Part shown: positions 1 through 5,424 of the stretch, one piece after another
How positions within the stretch are numbered: position 1 is the stretch's first letter
How the letters are laid out: the number at the start of each line of letters is the position of its first letter
Assembly: GCA_024224995.1 (NCBI GenBank)
Contig: JAAENB010000180.1
Location: 1-7,211, forward strand
Origin: a bacterium
Lineage (GTDB): Bacteria > Spirochaetota > UBA4802 > UBA5550
DNA length: 7,211 nt
Direction of reading: 5' to 3'
Program-made: the position numbers and the translations under genes
Notes under the pieces: generated by a model
The model's database searches: none
Told to the model about the DNA's origin: nothing
The model's input: the letters and a program-made list of their open reading frames with translations, nothing else

Positions 1-173
1 ATAAATATATGACCGAATCCGTTCCCGGAATATTTAATTCCATTAATATAAAATGGAACTTTACTAAATTTTTAATAGACCGAAATGGAAATGTAATAAA
101 AAGATTTTCTCCAATTACAAAACCTGAAAGAATTGAAAAGGATGTGGTTGAGCTTTTAAATGGAAAAAAATGA
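1..173 (+). CDS. glutathione peroxidase, C-terminal part (5' end outside window)
   Basis: The frame is open from the left edge (first full codon at base 3) to TGA at 171-173, giving about 56 residues. It contains [19 protein letters not shown], the hallmark C-terminal segment of glutathione peroxidases; the Trp-Asn pair of this WNF motif holds the Asn of the family's catalytic Cys/Gln/Trp/Asn tetrad. The catalytic Cys (or Sec) lies upstream of the window, so its identity cannot be told. Family members reduce hydrogen peroxide and organic hydroperoxides with thioredoxin or glutathione, usually in the cytoplasm. The stop codon lies inside the next gene: the MarR-type regulator starts at 160, a 14-base overlap, so the two are almost certainly co-transcribed. 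A peroxidase paired with an organic-peroxide sensor makes sense as a self-regulated defence unit. Confidence 0.9.
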   Translation, partial: KYMTESVPGIFNSINIKWNFTKFLIDRNGNVIKRFSPITKPERIEKDVVELLNGKK

Positions 174-609
174 ATTATTAAAACTGGATAATCAGCTTTG
201 TTTTGCCCTGTACGCGAGTTCAAGGGCAATGACAAAGATGTACCGGCCCCTGCTCAAGGAGCTGGGCCTTACCTATCCTCAATATCTTGTTATGCTTGTT
301 GTATGGGAAGAGGACAATAGAACAGTTAACGAAATTGGTGAACTGCTTCACCTGGACTCCGGTACTCTTACGCCTCTTTTAAAAAGACTGGAATCGGCGG
401 ATTTGATCAAAAGGGAACGCTCCGGCTATGACGAAAGAAAGGTTTTTATTTCCCTGACCGGGAAGGGCTCGGACCTGAAAGAACAGGCCGTAACAATTCC
501 TGAAGAGTTATTCTGTCACAGCGGACTTTCCATGGAAGAATTCTTACAGTTAAAAAATCAGCTTAATGATTTACTAAAGAAGATGAAAAAATTTACCTGT
601 GAGGAATGA
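160..609 (+). CDS. ohrR: OhrR-type MarR family organic-hydroperoxide-sensing repressor
   Basis: This 149-aa protein has the usual length of MarR regulators. The N-terminal stretch [18 protein letters not shown] closely resembles OhrR: Cys14 matches the peroxidatic sensing Cys (Cys15 in Bacillus OhrR), and Tyr18 and Tyr28 match the two Tyr residues that hydrogen-bond to it. The winged helix-turn-helix follows, with [14 protein letters not shown] (about 65-78) as recognition helix and the wing at about 85-97 ([12 protein letters not shown]). A second Cys at 119 sits where two-Cys OhrR proteins carry the resolving Cys, so a disulfide-forming mode is possible; Cys147 is near the C-terminus. OhrR represses peroxidase genes until its Cys is oxidised. 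The start overlaps the peroxidase gene and has no clear Shine-Dalgarno, which suggests translational coupling. The operator is expected upstream of the peroxidase, outside the window. Confidence 0.9.
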   Translation: MEKNELLKLDNQLCFALYASSRAMTKMYRPLLKELGLTYPQYLVMLVVWEEDNRTVNEIGELLHLDSGTLTPLLKRLESADLIKRERSGYDERKVFISLTGKGSDLKEQAVTIPEELFCHSGLSMEEFLQLKNQLNDLLKKMKKFTCEE

Positions 610-620
610 TTCCTGCTTAT

Positions 621-1772
621 CTATTCAAGACTTTTCCCCAGGTACATGAGTTCATAAACTGATTCGCCGGCATAGGATTCTTTTTTACCGTTTGCCCTAA
701 CTTCAAGATTAGCGCTTCCTTTTACGCGGTGATACCAGGGGCTTACGCCAAGTACCGTGGCAATGAACCGCTTCCAGCCGGGAAGGTCTGAAGTAAAATC
801 ATAAATGTTGATATCTTCTTTTCTCTTCAGGGTCAGTTTCGTTTCATATTTTTGATCCCGGTATACGAATTCGAGTTTATTTTCAATAGGTTTTTCGCTC
901 TGGGGATGTTTGATCGTCTCAAACCGGTTAAGAACCATCTTTGATTCATCATCAGCAAGTATTTTGTTATCTTTCGCCATCATAAAAATCGGTAATTTTT
1001 TATAGCCGTATTTTTTAGCGGCAGTTAACTCAACTGCTATAATTGTATACCCGCCAATTTGGGTTCTCGACCACCACCAGTTATTCCACACATCCGACAT
1101 CTCAACATTGCCCCAATTGTGATCATGATATCCCGAGCCTGTAACTTTCCGCTTCTTGCCGTTATAGGTGACTTCTCCTGTTACGCTTGCGTAAGGAACA
1201 GAAGGAAACCATGCAAAAAAATGTTTTTCATCATTACCGAAATACCATTTCCCCACTCCCGGTCTCCATGAAGGGTTTAACCTTTCGAATTTTAGATCGC
1301 ATACTATGCTCCGGGTTTTCGTATAAACCGTATAGCTTGTTAAATCCCCAACAGCCCGGTTTTTTCCAATTGTAATATCGCATTTCTCTTTCGAAGCGTT
1401 AAACCTGTCAAGGGGCTCAGTTTCGAATTCCGTATACCGGGTGCCGTTTGGACCCACTATTCTCACGTCAATAGTGGGGACCGGTCCGCTGTTAACGTTT
1501 ATTAGACTTTTTGTTAAAAAGGTAATAACAACAACCGATCCATCATCAAGATGAGCGTCGAAGTACCACCATTCAAAGGTGCCCGGTTCCATGGTCGTTC
1601 GTATCCCGTCTTCCCACATCTCAGGAATCTTTTTTAAATTTTCTTTCTTGAAATGGGTCTCACTTTTCCCCAGGATAACCGGCTCCACTGAGGATTTGCA
1701 CTGCAATGAAGCAATAAGTGTTAGTGTGATAAGTATAATAATGAATTTTCCCGGTGACTGTTGGCCGTTCAT
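621..1772 (-). CDS. predicted lipoprotein with CrtC/AttH lipocalin-like domain
   Basis: A 383-aa protein. Residues 1-24 form a secretion signal (hydrophobic IIILITLTLIASLQ) ending at Cys25, followed by KSS. This is a relaxed lipobox of the kind used by spirochaetes, so it is probably a lipid-anchored envelope protein. The mature part carries EWWYFDAHLDDGS (67-79), GSGYHDHNWGN (212-222) and WNNWWWSRTQIGG (229-241), the signature blocks of the AttH/CrtC family (hydroxyneurosporene synthase-like, tandem lipocalin-type barrels). Known relatives include carotenoid hydratases and fungal Diels-Alderase-type cyclases, but most bacterial members have no assigned activity and no carotenoid genes are seen here. 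I would not call it CrtC. It is transcribed towards ohrR (11 bases apart, no obvious terminator) from a promoter at 1818-1846. The Shine-Dalgarno is weak (GGAA about 10 bases upstream). Confidence 0.85.
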   Translation of the reverse strand: MNGQQSPGKFIIILITLTLIASLQCKSSVEPVILGKSETHFKKENLKKIPEMWEDGIRTTMEPGTFEWWYFDAHLDDGSVVVITFLTKSLINVNSGPVPTIDVRIVGPNGTRYTEFETEPLDRFNASKEKCDITIGKNRAVGDLTSYTVYTKTRSIVCDLKFERLNPSWRPGVGKWYFGNDEKHFFAWFPSVPYASVTGEVTYNGKKRKVTGSGYHDHNWGNVEMSDVWNNWWWSRTQIGGYTIIAVELTAAKKYGYKKLPIFMMAKDNKILADDESKMVLNRFETIKHPQSEKPIENKLEFVYRDQKYETKLTLKRKEDINIYDFTSDLPGWKRFIATVLGVSPWYHRVKGSANLEVRANGKKESYAGESVYELMYLGKSLE

Positions 1773-1817
1773 AAATTGGTTTCCATATTTTTTGATTTTA
1801 AAATATATTGATACATT

Positions 1818-1846
1818 ATTATCTGAAATATAATAATAATTTGCAA
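1818..1846 (-). promoter_or_regulatory. promoter of the CrtC-like lipoprotein gene
   Basis: Read on the minus strand, TTGCAA (1841-1846) is followed after exactly 17 bases by GATAAT (1818-1823), a 5/6 match to the sigma-70 -10 box. Transcription would start about 40 bases before the ATG at 1772. The -35 element lies in a 14-base sequence, TCCTTGCAAATTAT (1836-1849), that recurs at the -35 position of the two hpp promoters in this window. Confidence 0.6.
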
Positions 1847-1914
1847 GGATAAAAAAAGCTTTACACGATAAAATTGTTTGAAGAATATAAGTCTAAATAA
1901 ACGGAAGAAATTCA

Positions 1915-2145
1915 ATGACCTTGCGAATATACAAAAATAAAAAAGAAGAAGAAACAAAAGACCACTATACACTCGAAGTCCGTGATGATGCTCAAACGCT
2001 GGATATTGTAAAAAGCGCAAGCCATGCTAAAAAAGGCTATAATAGCGAAGAAGCTGATATTGTCGCGGCAAGCACATTGAATATGAGTCTTGAAGAATAT
2101 AAAAAATGGCGGGATGACCGTGAGGAGTTTGATAGGCGATGGTGA
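1915..2145 (+). CDS. small protein of unknown function, 76 aa
   Basis: I do not recognise this protein. It is highly charged (many Lys, Glu, Asp), with no signal peptide, membrane segment or Cys. The second half, from about residue 38 (AKKGYNSEEADIVAASTLNMS) to the C-terminal LEEYKKWRDDREEFDRRW, looks helical. It has a good ribosome site: GGAAG at 1903-1907, seven bases before ATG. Its stop overlaps the candidate ATG of the SH3-domain gene (bases 2139-2145), so the two form one unit. The gene diverges from the lipoprotein gene across a 142-base AT-rich interval. A plus-strand promoter is not clear: TTTACA at 1860-1865 and TATAAG at 1886-1891 are 20 bases apart, longer than usual. An ORF on the opposite strand (1769-2020) covers half of it, but the ribosome site and operon overlap favour this strand. 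Confidence 0.65.
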   Translation: MTLRIYKNKKEEETKDHYTLEVRDDAQTLDIVKSASHAKKGYNSEEADIVAASTLNMSLEEYKKWRDDREEFDRRW

Positions 2146-2894
2146 GGTTAAATTATAATATGCGAAAAAGTATACCGGTTCTGTTTTTGACAGCTATTTT
2201 ATTGGTTTTAGCTATTCCCGGGAATTCATCCCGCGAAAAAAAAGTCCTATGGACAACAGCTAAAAATGGTCTTCGCTTAAGGGAATCTCCGTCTTTGAGT
2301 AAAAATAAAATTTGTTCAATACCGTATAATACTAAAGTGTTTTTCATAAAGGAAAAAAAGAATAATGAAACCGTAGCCGGTAAAACCGCCCGCTGGATAT
2401 ACATTAAATGGGGATCAAAAAAAGGATGGGTTTTTGGAGCCTGGTTATCTTTTCATAAAGATAAAAAGTATACCGGTATTGAGTTGTTGGCCGCGTTCCC
2501 TGAAAAATTAAGAGAAGTAGAATTAAGAGCGAATAATACATATTTTGTTACAAGGGATTGCTTTTGCGCGAATAAAATTTTTGTCATCGATCATAAAAAA
2601 CATAGAATAAATATATTTTCATATTGTTCTTATAAGCAAAATGGAGAACCGGATAACGGTATGTATAGAATATTAACTATTGAAAAATTAGATACGAATG
2701 TCTTTCAAATTCATGCGACAACTGCTCTCAGCACCAATCCATTTACGCTTACATTTACCTTTAACAAAAATATTATTACTCTAACCTCAAAATCTAAATC
2801 TAATTCTAAAGGTTCAAAAACCCACCTGGTCGATTATAAAAAGAAACATCTTTACCCGGTATACAACTGGGATTGTGAAGGTTTTGACGGCTAG
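2139..2894 (+). CDS. exported SH3b-domain protein
   Basis: The frame gives 251 aa from ATG 2139, or 244 aa from ATG 2160. The second choice starts MRKSIPVLFLTAILLVLAIP, a textbook signal peptide; both starts have a GAGG-like ribosome site 11 bases upstream, so the start is undecided. A bacterial SH3 domain spans about residues 38-105: WTTAKNGLRLRESPS, then IPYNTKV, then GKTARWIYIKWGSKKGWVFG, with the family's GLRLRESPS opening and GWVFGAWL closing strand. The rest (about 106-251) has no recognised domain; it contains a Cys pair in DCFCANK and a terminal DCEGFDG. SH3b domains in exported proteins usually bind peptidoglycan or proteins in the envelope, so a periplasmic or surface role is inferred. 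It overlaps the 76-aa gene by seven bases. Confidence 0.85.
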   Translation: MVRLNYNMRKSIPVLFLTAILLVLAIPGNSSREKKVLWTTAKNGLRLRESPSLSKNKICSIPYNTKVFFIKEKKNNETVAGKTARWIYIKWGSKKGWVFGAWLSFHKDKKYTGIELLAAFPEKLREVELRANNTYFVTRDCFCANKIFVIDHKKHRINIFSYCSYKQNGEPDNGMYRILTIEKLDTNVFQIHATTALSTNPFTLTFTFNKNIITLTSKSKSNSKGSKTHLVDYKKKHLYPVYNWDCEGFDG

Positions 2895-2920
2895 CGCCAC
2901 GGCTTGAACCTGACTATGGT

Positions 2921-2958
2921 AAAAAAAATGGGATGGGCTGCAAAAACACAACCCATCC
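2921..2958 (-). terminator. rho-independent terminator, copy A
   Basis: On the minus strand, GGATGGG and CCCATCC (2931-2937 with 2952-2958) form a 7-bp stem, extended by a TG/CA pair beyond one mismatch. The run read as T at 2921-2928 follows one C and one A after the stem. It ends the transcript of the Cys-rich peptide gene. On the plus strand TGTTTTAAAAT follows, so it may also help stop the SH3-domain transcript. An almost identical hairpin lies at 4135-4169. Confidence 0.8.
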
Positions 2959-2981
2959 TGTTTTAAAATACCAGGTTGTAC

Positions 2982-3098
2982 TTATTTCTTTTTTGAATTG
3001 TTCATGCAGCCGCAACCGCAAGAGCTTTTTGTTTCTTCCTGAGTTTCACAAGTTTTTTCTTCTTGCTGCTCTTTGGTCTCTTTTGTGGATTTTTCCAT
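2982..3098 (-). CDS. 38-aa Cys-rich peptide, copy A
   Basis: This is a short gene of 38 codons plus TAA. The product starts MEKSTKETKEQQEEKTC and ends SSCGCGCMNNSKKK: a charged, helix-prone Lys/Glu/Gln first half, Cys17, then Cys27, Cys29 and Cys31 in a CGCGC cluster followed by Met. That cluster suggests binding of a soft metal or metalloid; no named family is recognised. Coding status rests on three points. The ribosome site AGGAGGTGAT (CCTCCT at 3107-3112 on the plus strand) is nearly a perfect anti-16S match eight bases before ATG. A terminator follows. The second copy at 4193-4309 encodes the identical peptide, with only two synonymous base differences. In this copy it is the last gene of a unit whose arsR has been reduced to a remnant. 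Confidence 0.85.
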   Translation of the reverse strand: MEKSTKETKEQQEEKTCETQEETKSSCGCGCMNNSKKK

Positions 3099-3119
3099 AG
3101 TTATCACCTCCTGTTTTTA

Positions 3120-3129
3120 AGTATATGCA
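3120..3129. promoter_or_regulatory. candidate ArsR operator, peptide leader copy A
   Basis: AGTATATGCA, continued as TATGTGCT, forms an imperfect inverted repeat just upstream of the peptide's Shine-Dalgarno. The same decamer occurs in the copy B leader (4331-4340) and, on the other strand, at the arsR promoter (4725-4734). Assignment to the repressor is inference from position and recurrence. Confidence 0.4.
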
Positions 3130-3186
3130 TATGTGCTAAAATAAATAATAAAAAAAATCCTGATTTTTATATCATAGATTCATTTA

Positions 3187-3261
3187 TTATTTTTTGCATC
3201 CTTTTGAACATATTCGATTAAGCCTTTCCCTGCATTTTCCTAAAGAATCAACATTTGAAAA
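3187..3261 (-). pseudogene. arsR 3' remnant, copy A
   Basis: Read on the minus strand, this encodes NVDSLGKCRERLNRICSKGC followed by KK and TAA, matching the last 26 residues of the intact ArsR at 4408-4698 with one in-frame 12-base deletion that removes part of the Cys cluster (four residues). Upstream of about 3261 similarity stops. The winged helix-turn-helix is absent, the frame is closed by a TGA just beyond, and there is no usable ATG. It is the scar left where most of arsR was lost, lying 35 bases downstream of the 113-aa gene. Two Cys (CSKGC) remain, but I see no reason to think it is translated. Confidence 0.8.
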
Positions 3262-3290
3262 TTTTGGTGCGTATGTTTTGACCAATCTTG

Positions 3291-3632
3291 CTATTCAAGA
3301 ATAATTGGTGTGTCTACAGAATCAAAACACATTTCAATAAATTCATATTCAAACCATTCTTCGAACATTTTAAATGAAATATTTTTTGGAAAATAGTTTT
3401 CATCAGTATACCAGGACCATAATTCATGAATAAAAATATCTTTATATTCGAGTTTAACCTGTTTAATGATTCCTTCCGGTGAAACATCATCAAATTCTTT
3501 GATCATGTATAAGGTCTGAGTTGAGTATAATTCACTTTCAGGCATAGCGCCATCGTCATAATCATTTATCCAGTCAACAAACGGTTTTTTGGGTTTGACT
3601 AGAAGAAAACTTCTATTTGTAATCAATTTCAT
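3291..3632 (-). CDS. conserved-type hypothetical protein, 113 aa
   Basis: It resembles a family of roughly 110-120-aa uncharacterised bacterial proteins. Their features are an N-terminal stretch like NRSFLLVKPKKPFVDWIND, an acidic middle with a predicted strand (TLYMIKEFDD), a block like ELWSWYTDENYFPKNISFKMFEEWFEYEF, and a C-terminal MCFDSVDTPI. I recall the pattern but no name or function. It is acidic and soluble, without signal peptide or membrane segment. The ATG overlaps the stop of the 90-aa gene (ATGA, 3629-3632), with AAGGA-like ribosome signal inside the preceding gene, so the two are coupled. It sits exactly where arsR and the arsR promoter would be in the intact copy, between an hpp remnant and an arsR remnant, so it was probably acquired with its partner. 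Confidence 0.8.
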   Translation of the reverse strand: MKLITNRSFLLVKPKKPFVDWINDYDDGAMPESELYSTQTLYMIKEFDDVSPEGIIKQVKLEYKDIFIHELWSWYTDENYFPKNISFKMFEEWFEYEFIEMCFDSVDTPIILE

Positions 3633-3901
3633 TCATTTTTCCTTATTTTTTCAATTGAATTTTGTAATAACCGAATCAATTTTTTAGTATCTTCAATCGA
3701 AAGCTCCAGCTCTGTATTATCCGTTACACCATCTTCCGGAAATGATTCATCTCTAATATCTATGCTTGATATATCTAAATCACTACACACATTCCAGGTT
3801 TCGATATTTATACAATCGTCATGTATTCCAGCCTCTACTTCAATAAAACCTTTTCGATATGGTACATTATTACAACGAATTCGTTTCAATTTATCCTCCA
3901 C
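3629..3901 (-). CDS. hypothetical acidic protein, 86-90 aa
   Basis: I do not recognise this protein. It is acidic and soluble: a beta-like first half with RKGFIEVEAGIHDDCINIETW, an Asp/Glu-rich centre, and a C-terminal helix ELSIEDTKKLIRLLQNSIEK. From GTG at 3899-3901 it is 90 aa. However, the perfect GGAGG lies inside the first codons, and a TTG at 3887-3889 five bases after it gives an 86-aa product. That TTG overlaps the TGA that closes the hpp remnant frame (TTGA), the usual form of coupling, so I favour TTG. The gene overlaps the following 113-aa gene by four bases. The pair looks like cargo placed within a decayed hpp-arsR operon, using its promoter; an antagonist/partner pair is possible but unsupported. 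Confidence 0.75.
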   Translation of the reverse strand: MEDKLKRIRCNNVPYRKGFIEVEAGIHDDCINIETWNVCSDLDISSIDIRDESFPEDGVTDNTELELSIEDTKKLIRLLQNSIEKIRKNE

Positions 3902-4003
3902 ACCAAAAAGTCGGGATATTTGCGATTCCCTGGTATTTTGTTAACCAGGAGTGCAACTACCAACATGATGGCCGCACTAAGTCCGGCGGGTATTATAGCA
4001 TAT
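3887..4003 (-). pseudogene. hpp 3' remnant, copy A
   Basis: On the minus strand this reads EYAIIPAGLSAAIMLVVALL, then VNKIPGNRKYPDFLV, matching the last 34 residues (157-190) of the intact HPP protein at 4790-5362 with about eight substitutions. The native stop has become TGG, and the frame continues four codons to a TGA that overlaps the TTG start of the next gene. Upstream an in-frame TAG stands just before the conserved part. At 4003/4004 the sequence jumps to the hpp leader, so a deletion corresponding to 4896-5377 of the intact copy removed the start and first 156 codons. Confidence 0.85.
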
Positions 4004-4101
4004 TCCTACTGCTTTACCGAATTAAAATTTACTTCCGAAATGAATGCTCATCAACGGTCGAAAAAACAACATAATAAAAAGCGAAAAATAATTTGCAAGG
4101 A
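4004..4101 (-). promoter_or_regulatory. leader and promoter of copy A, derived from the hpp leader
   Basis: The end at 4004-4028 (TCCTACTGCTTTACCG and on) is similar to the hpp leader at 5378-5402. The block ATAATTTGCAAGGA at 4088-4101 is identical to 5414-5427, with about 45 extra bases between. On the minus strand TTGCAA (4093-4098) is followed after 16 bases by TATTAT, a 5/6 -10 box. It would drive the 90-aa, 113-aa and copy A peptide genes. No protein-coding gene is seen between the hpp remnant and the copy B terminator. Confidence 0.5.
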
Positions 4102-4134
4102 AATTTTCTAAATTCTGTTTTCTTATAAAGTTGT

Positions 4135-4169
4135 AAAAATAGGATGGGCTGCAAAAACACAACCCATCC
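4135..4169 (-). terminator. rho-independent terminator, copy B
   Basis: The stem pairs GGATGGG (4142-4148) with CCCATCC (4163-4169); on the minus strand a TATTTTTAC tract follows. It lies just after the copy B peptide gene and upstream of the copy A promoter, separating the two transcription units. Stem and loop are identical to copy A, while the bases beyond the U-tract differ, marking the edge of the duplication. Confidence 0.75.
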
Positions 4170-4192
4170 GCTTTTAAAATATCAGGTTGTAC

Positions 4193-4309
4193 TTATTTCT
4201 TTTTTGAGTTGTTCATGCAGCCGCAACCGCAAGAGCTTTTTGTTTCTTCCTGAGTTTCACAAGTTTTTTCTTCTTGCTGCTCTTTAGTCTCTTTTGTGGA
4301 TTTTTCCAT
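4193..4309 (-). CDS. 38-aa Cys-rich peptide, copy B
   Basis: It encodes the same 38 residues as copy A, including Cys17 and the CGCGC cluster at 27-31; codons 8 (ACT for ACC) and 34 (AAC for AAT) differ silently. The ribosome site is AGGAGGTGAT with eight bases to ATG (CCTCCT at 4318-4323 on the plus strand). Here it follows an intact arsR by about 98 bases that contain the AGTATATGCA inverted repeat, so it may have its own regulated promoter as well as read-through from arsR. The related CSCGC tail of the ArsR suggests both bind the same ion. A metal-buffering, metallochaperone or metallothionein-like role is inference. Confidence 0.85.
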   Translation of the reverse strand: MEKSTKETKEQQEEKTCETQEETKSSCGCGCMNNSKKK

Positions 4310-4330
4310 GTATATCACCTCCTGTTTTTA

Positions 4331-4349
4331 AGTATATGCATATATGCTA
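4331..4349. promoter_or_regulatory. candidate ArsR operator, peptide leader copy B
   Basis: AGTATATGCATATATGCT is an imperfect inverted repeat (outer AG-ATAT / ATAT-CT arms match) about seven bases upstream of the Shine-Dalgarno on the minus strand. The core AGTATATGCA is shared with the arsR promoter and the copy A leader. Length and AT-rich dyad fit ArsR/SmtB-type sites, but binding is inferred. Confidence 0.45.
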
Positions 4350-4407
4350 AAATAAATAATAAAAAAATTCCTGATTTTATATCGATCTTATCTCATGGAT
4401 TCATTTA

Positions 4408-4698
4408 TTATTTTTTGCATCCGTTTGAACATCCGCAGGAACATATTCTATTAAGCCGCTGCCTGCAGCTTTCTAAAGAATCAACATTTAGAGAATATAC
4501 AATATTATAGCCCTGCCTCTCATCGGTCACTAAATCAAAGTTCTTTAGTATACGCAAGTGTTGAGATGCAGCAGAGGCAGTTATCCCTAATTTTTCAGCT
4601 ATAGTATTTACATACATTGATTCAATTTTTAAAAGCTCAATAATTTCTATCCGCTTATCTACGGATAGAACTTTAAATAATTCCGCTGCGTCTTTCAT
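4408..4698 (-). CDS. ArsR/SmtB-family repressor with C-terminal Cys cluster
   Basis: A 96-aa winged helix-turn-helix protein of typical ArsR length. Residues 2-30 (KDAAELFKVLSVDKRIEIIELL) are the family's N-terminal helices, and ITASAASQHLRILKNFDLV (39-57) is the helix-turn-helix. The wing spans 58-70 (TDERQGYNIVYSL). The classical ELCVC metal motif of helix 3 is absent. Instead, five Cys lie at the end: Cys78 and Cys86, 88, 90 and 94 (CSCGCSNGC). Members with C-terminal thiol clusters sense soft metals or metalloids such as As(III), Cd(II) or Pb(II); which one applies here cannot be told. It has its own promoter (4737-4765) and sits between hpp and the peptide gene on the same strand. The Shine-Dalgarno is weak. 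Autoregulation is likely. Confidence 0.88.
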   Translation of the reverse strand: MKDAAELFKVLSVDKRIEIIELLKIESMYVNTIAEKLGITASAASQHLRILKNFDLVTDERQGYNIVYSLNVDSLESCRQRLNRICSCGCSNGCKK

Positions 4699-4724
4699 GT
4701 AACTACCAACTATTTAAGTGTCTC

Positions 4725-4765
4725 TGCATATACTACAATATAACTAATATTGGTCTTTTTGTCAA
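4725..4765 (-). promoter_or_regulatory. arsR promoter with candidate operator
   Basis: On the minus strand, a perfect -35 TTGACA (4760-4765) is followed after 17 bases by TATATT (4737-4742), a 5/6 -10 box. This is the best promoter in the window. Directly downstream AGTATATGCA (4725-4734), the motif also found before both peptide genes, covers the expected transcription start, where a bound repressor would block initiation. Confidence 0.75.
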
Positions 4766-4789
4766 GTATTTATTGATATTTATTCTTCT

Positions 4790-5362
4790 TCACACCCAAA
4801 AGTCGGGATATTTGCGGCTCTTTGGTATATTGTTAACCAGGAGTGCAACTATCAACATGATAACTGCGCCAAGTCCGGCGGGTATTATGGCATATAAATA
4901 ACCCAGGCTATGAATTTTGCTGCTGCCGATTACCGCGATTAGCGCGGTTGCGCCGCCGGGAGGATGTAAGGTTTTTGTGGCATGCATAACTGCTATTGCT
5001 GTGGCAACTGCCAGAGAGGAGGCCAGCAATACTTGAGAAGGGAAAAGCTTATAGCAGGTGACTCCTATAATTGCTGATAGTATATGTCCGCCCACCAGGT
5101 TTCTTGGCTGAGCTAAGGGACTTTTAATAGCTCCATATAAAAGAACCGCAGACGCTCCAAAAGATCCTATTACCATTACAAGGTCTGTACCTTCAATAAT
5201 GTTGGAATTAATGTACGATACCGCTGCAATCCCAAGAAATGCCCCTATCCATGACCAGGCAATTTCAGATAGACTTACCATTGGCGGACTTTTCGTTGAG
5301 CCTTTCATTTTTGAAAAATAACCGTCCCGGGGCTGTTTTGCTCTTTTTAATTCTATATTCAT
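4790..5362 (-). CDS. HPP family integral membrane protein
   Basis: A 190-aa protein with about four to five hydrophobic segments (about 33-55, 60-78, 90-106, 110-127, 155-178). It carries the family signature HPPGGATALIAVIG (133-146), preceded by ATKTL, plus GSFGASAVLLYG (66-77) and PLAQPRNLVGGH (82-93), all characteristic of HPP proteins. The family's function is poorly known; plant members have been linked to nitrite transport in plastids, and bacterial ones occur with many partners. The ribosome site AAGGA lies eight to nine bases before the ATG. It is upstream of arsR on the same strand, 91 bases apart, with its own promoter at 5397-5424. Being next to a thiol-rich repressor and peptide suggests a role in metal or anion passage, which is inference. 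Confidence 0.92.
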   Translation of the reverse strand: MNIELKRAKQPRDGYFSKMKGSTKSPPMVSLSEIAWSWIGAFLGIAAVSYINSNIIEGTDLVMVIGSFGASAVLLYGAIKSPLAQPRNLVGGHILSAIIGVTCYKLFPSQVLLASSLAVATAIAVMHATKTLHPPGGATALIAVIGSSKIHSLGYLYAIIPAGLGAVIMLIVALLVNNIPKSRKYPDFWV

Positions 5363-5396
5363 TATAGTGATTCCTTTTCCTGCTGTTTTGCTGTAT

Positions 5397-5424
5397 TTAA
5401 TAACAAACGGGGGATAATTTGCAA
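5397..5424 (-). promoter_or_regulatory. hpp promoter
   Basis: TTGCAA (5419-5424), 16 bases, then TATTAA (5397-5402, 4/6 to consensus) on the minus strand. The -35 lies within TCCTTGCAAATTAT (5414-5427), the 14-base block repeated upstream of the copy A unit and of the lipoprotein gene. The leader is about 30 bases to the ATG at 5362. Confidence 0.45.

Noticed and set aside
1769..2020. 83-codon minus-strand ORF with a hydrophobic stretch
   Set aside because: It overlaps the lipoprotein promoter and the 76-aa gene, which has a good ribosome site and operon overlap; Phe/Leu richness comes from reading Lys/Glu codons backwards.
3821..4111. Plus-strand ORFs across the hpp remnant
   Set aside because: Antisense to sequence that aligns codon by codon with the intact hpp on the minus strand.
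4274..4510. 78-codon plus-strand ORF
   Set aside because: Antisense to the peptide leader and arsR 3' end, no ribosome site.
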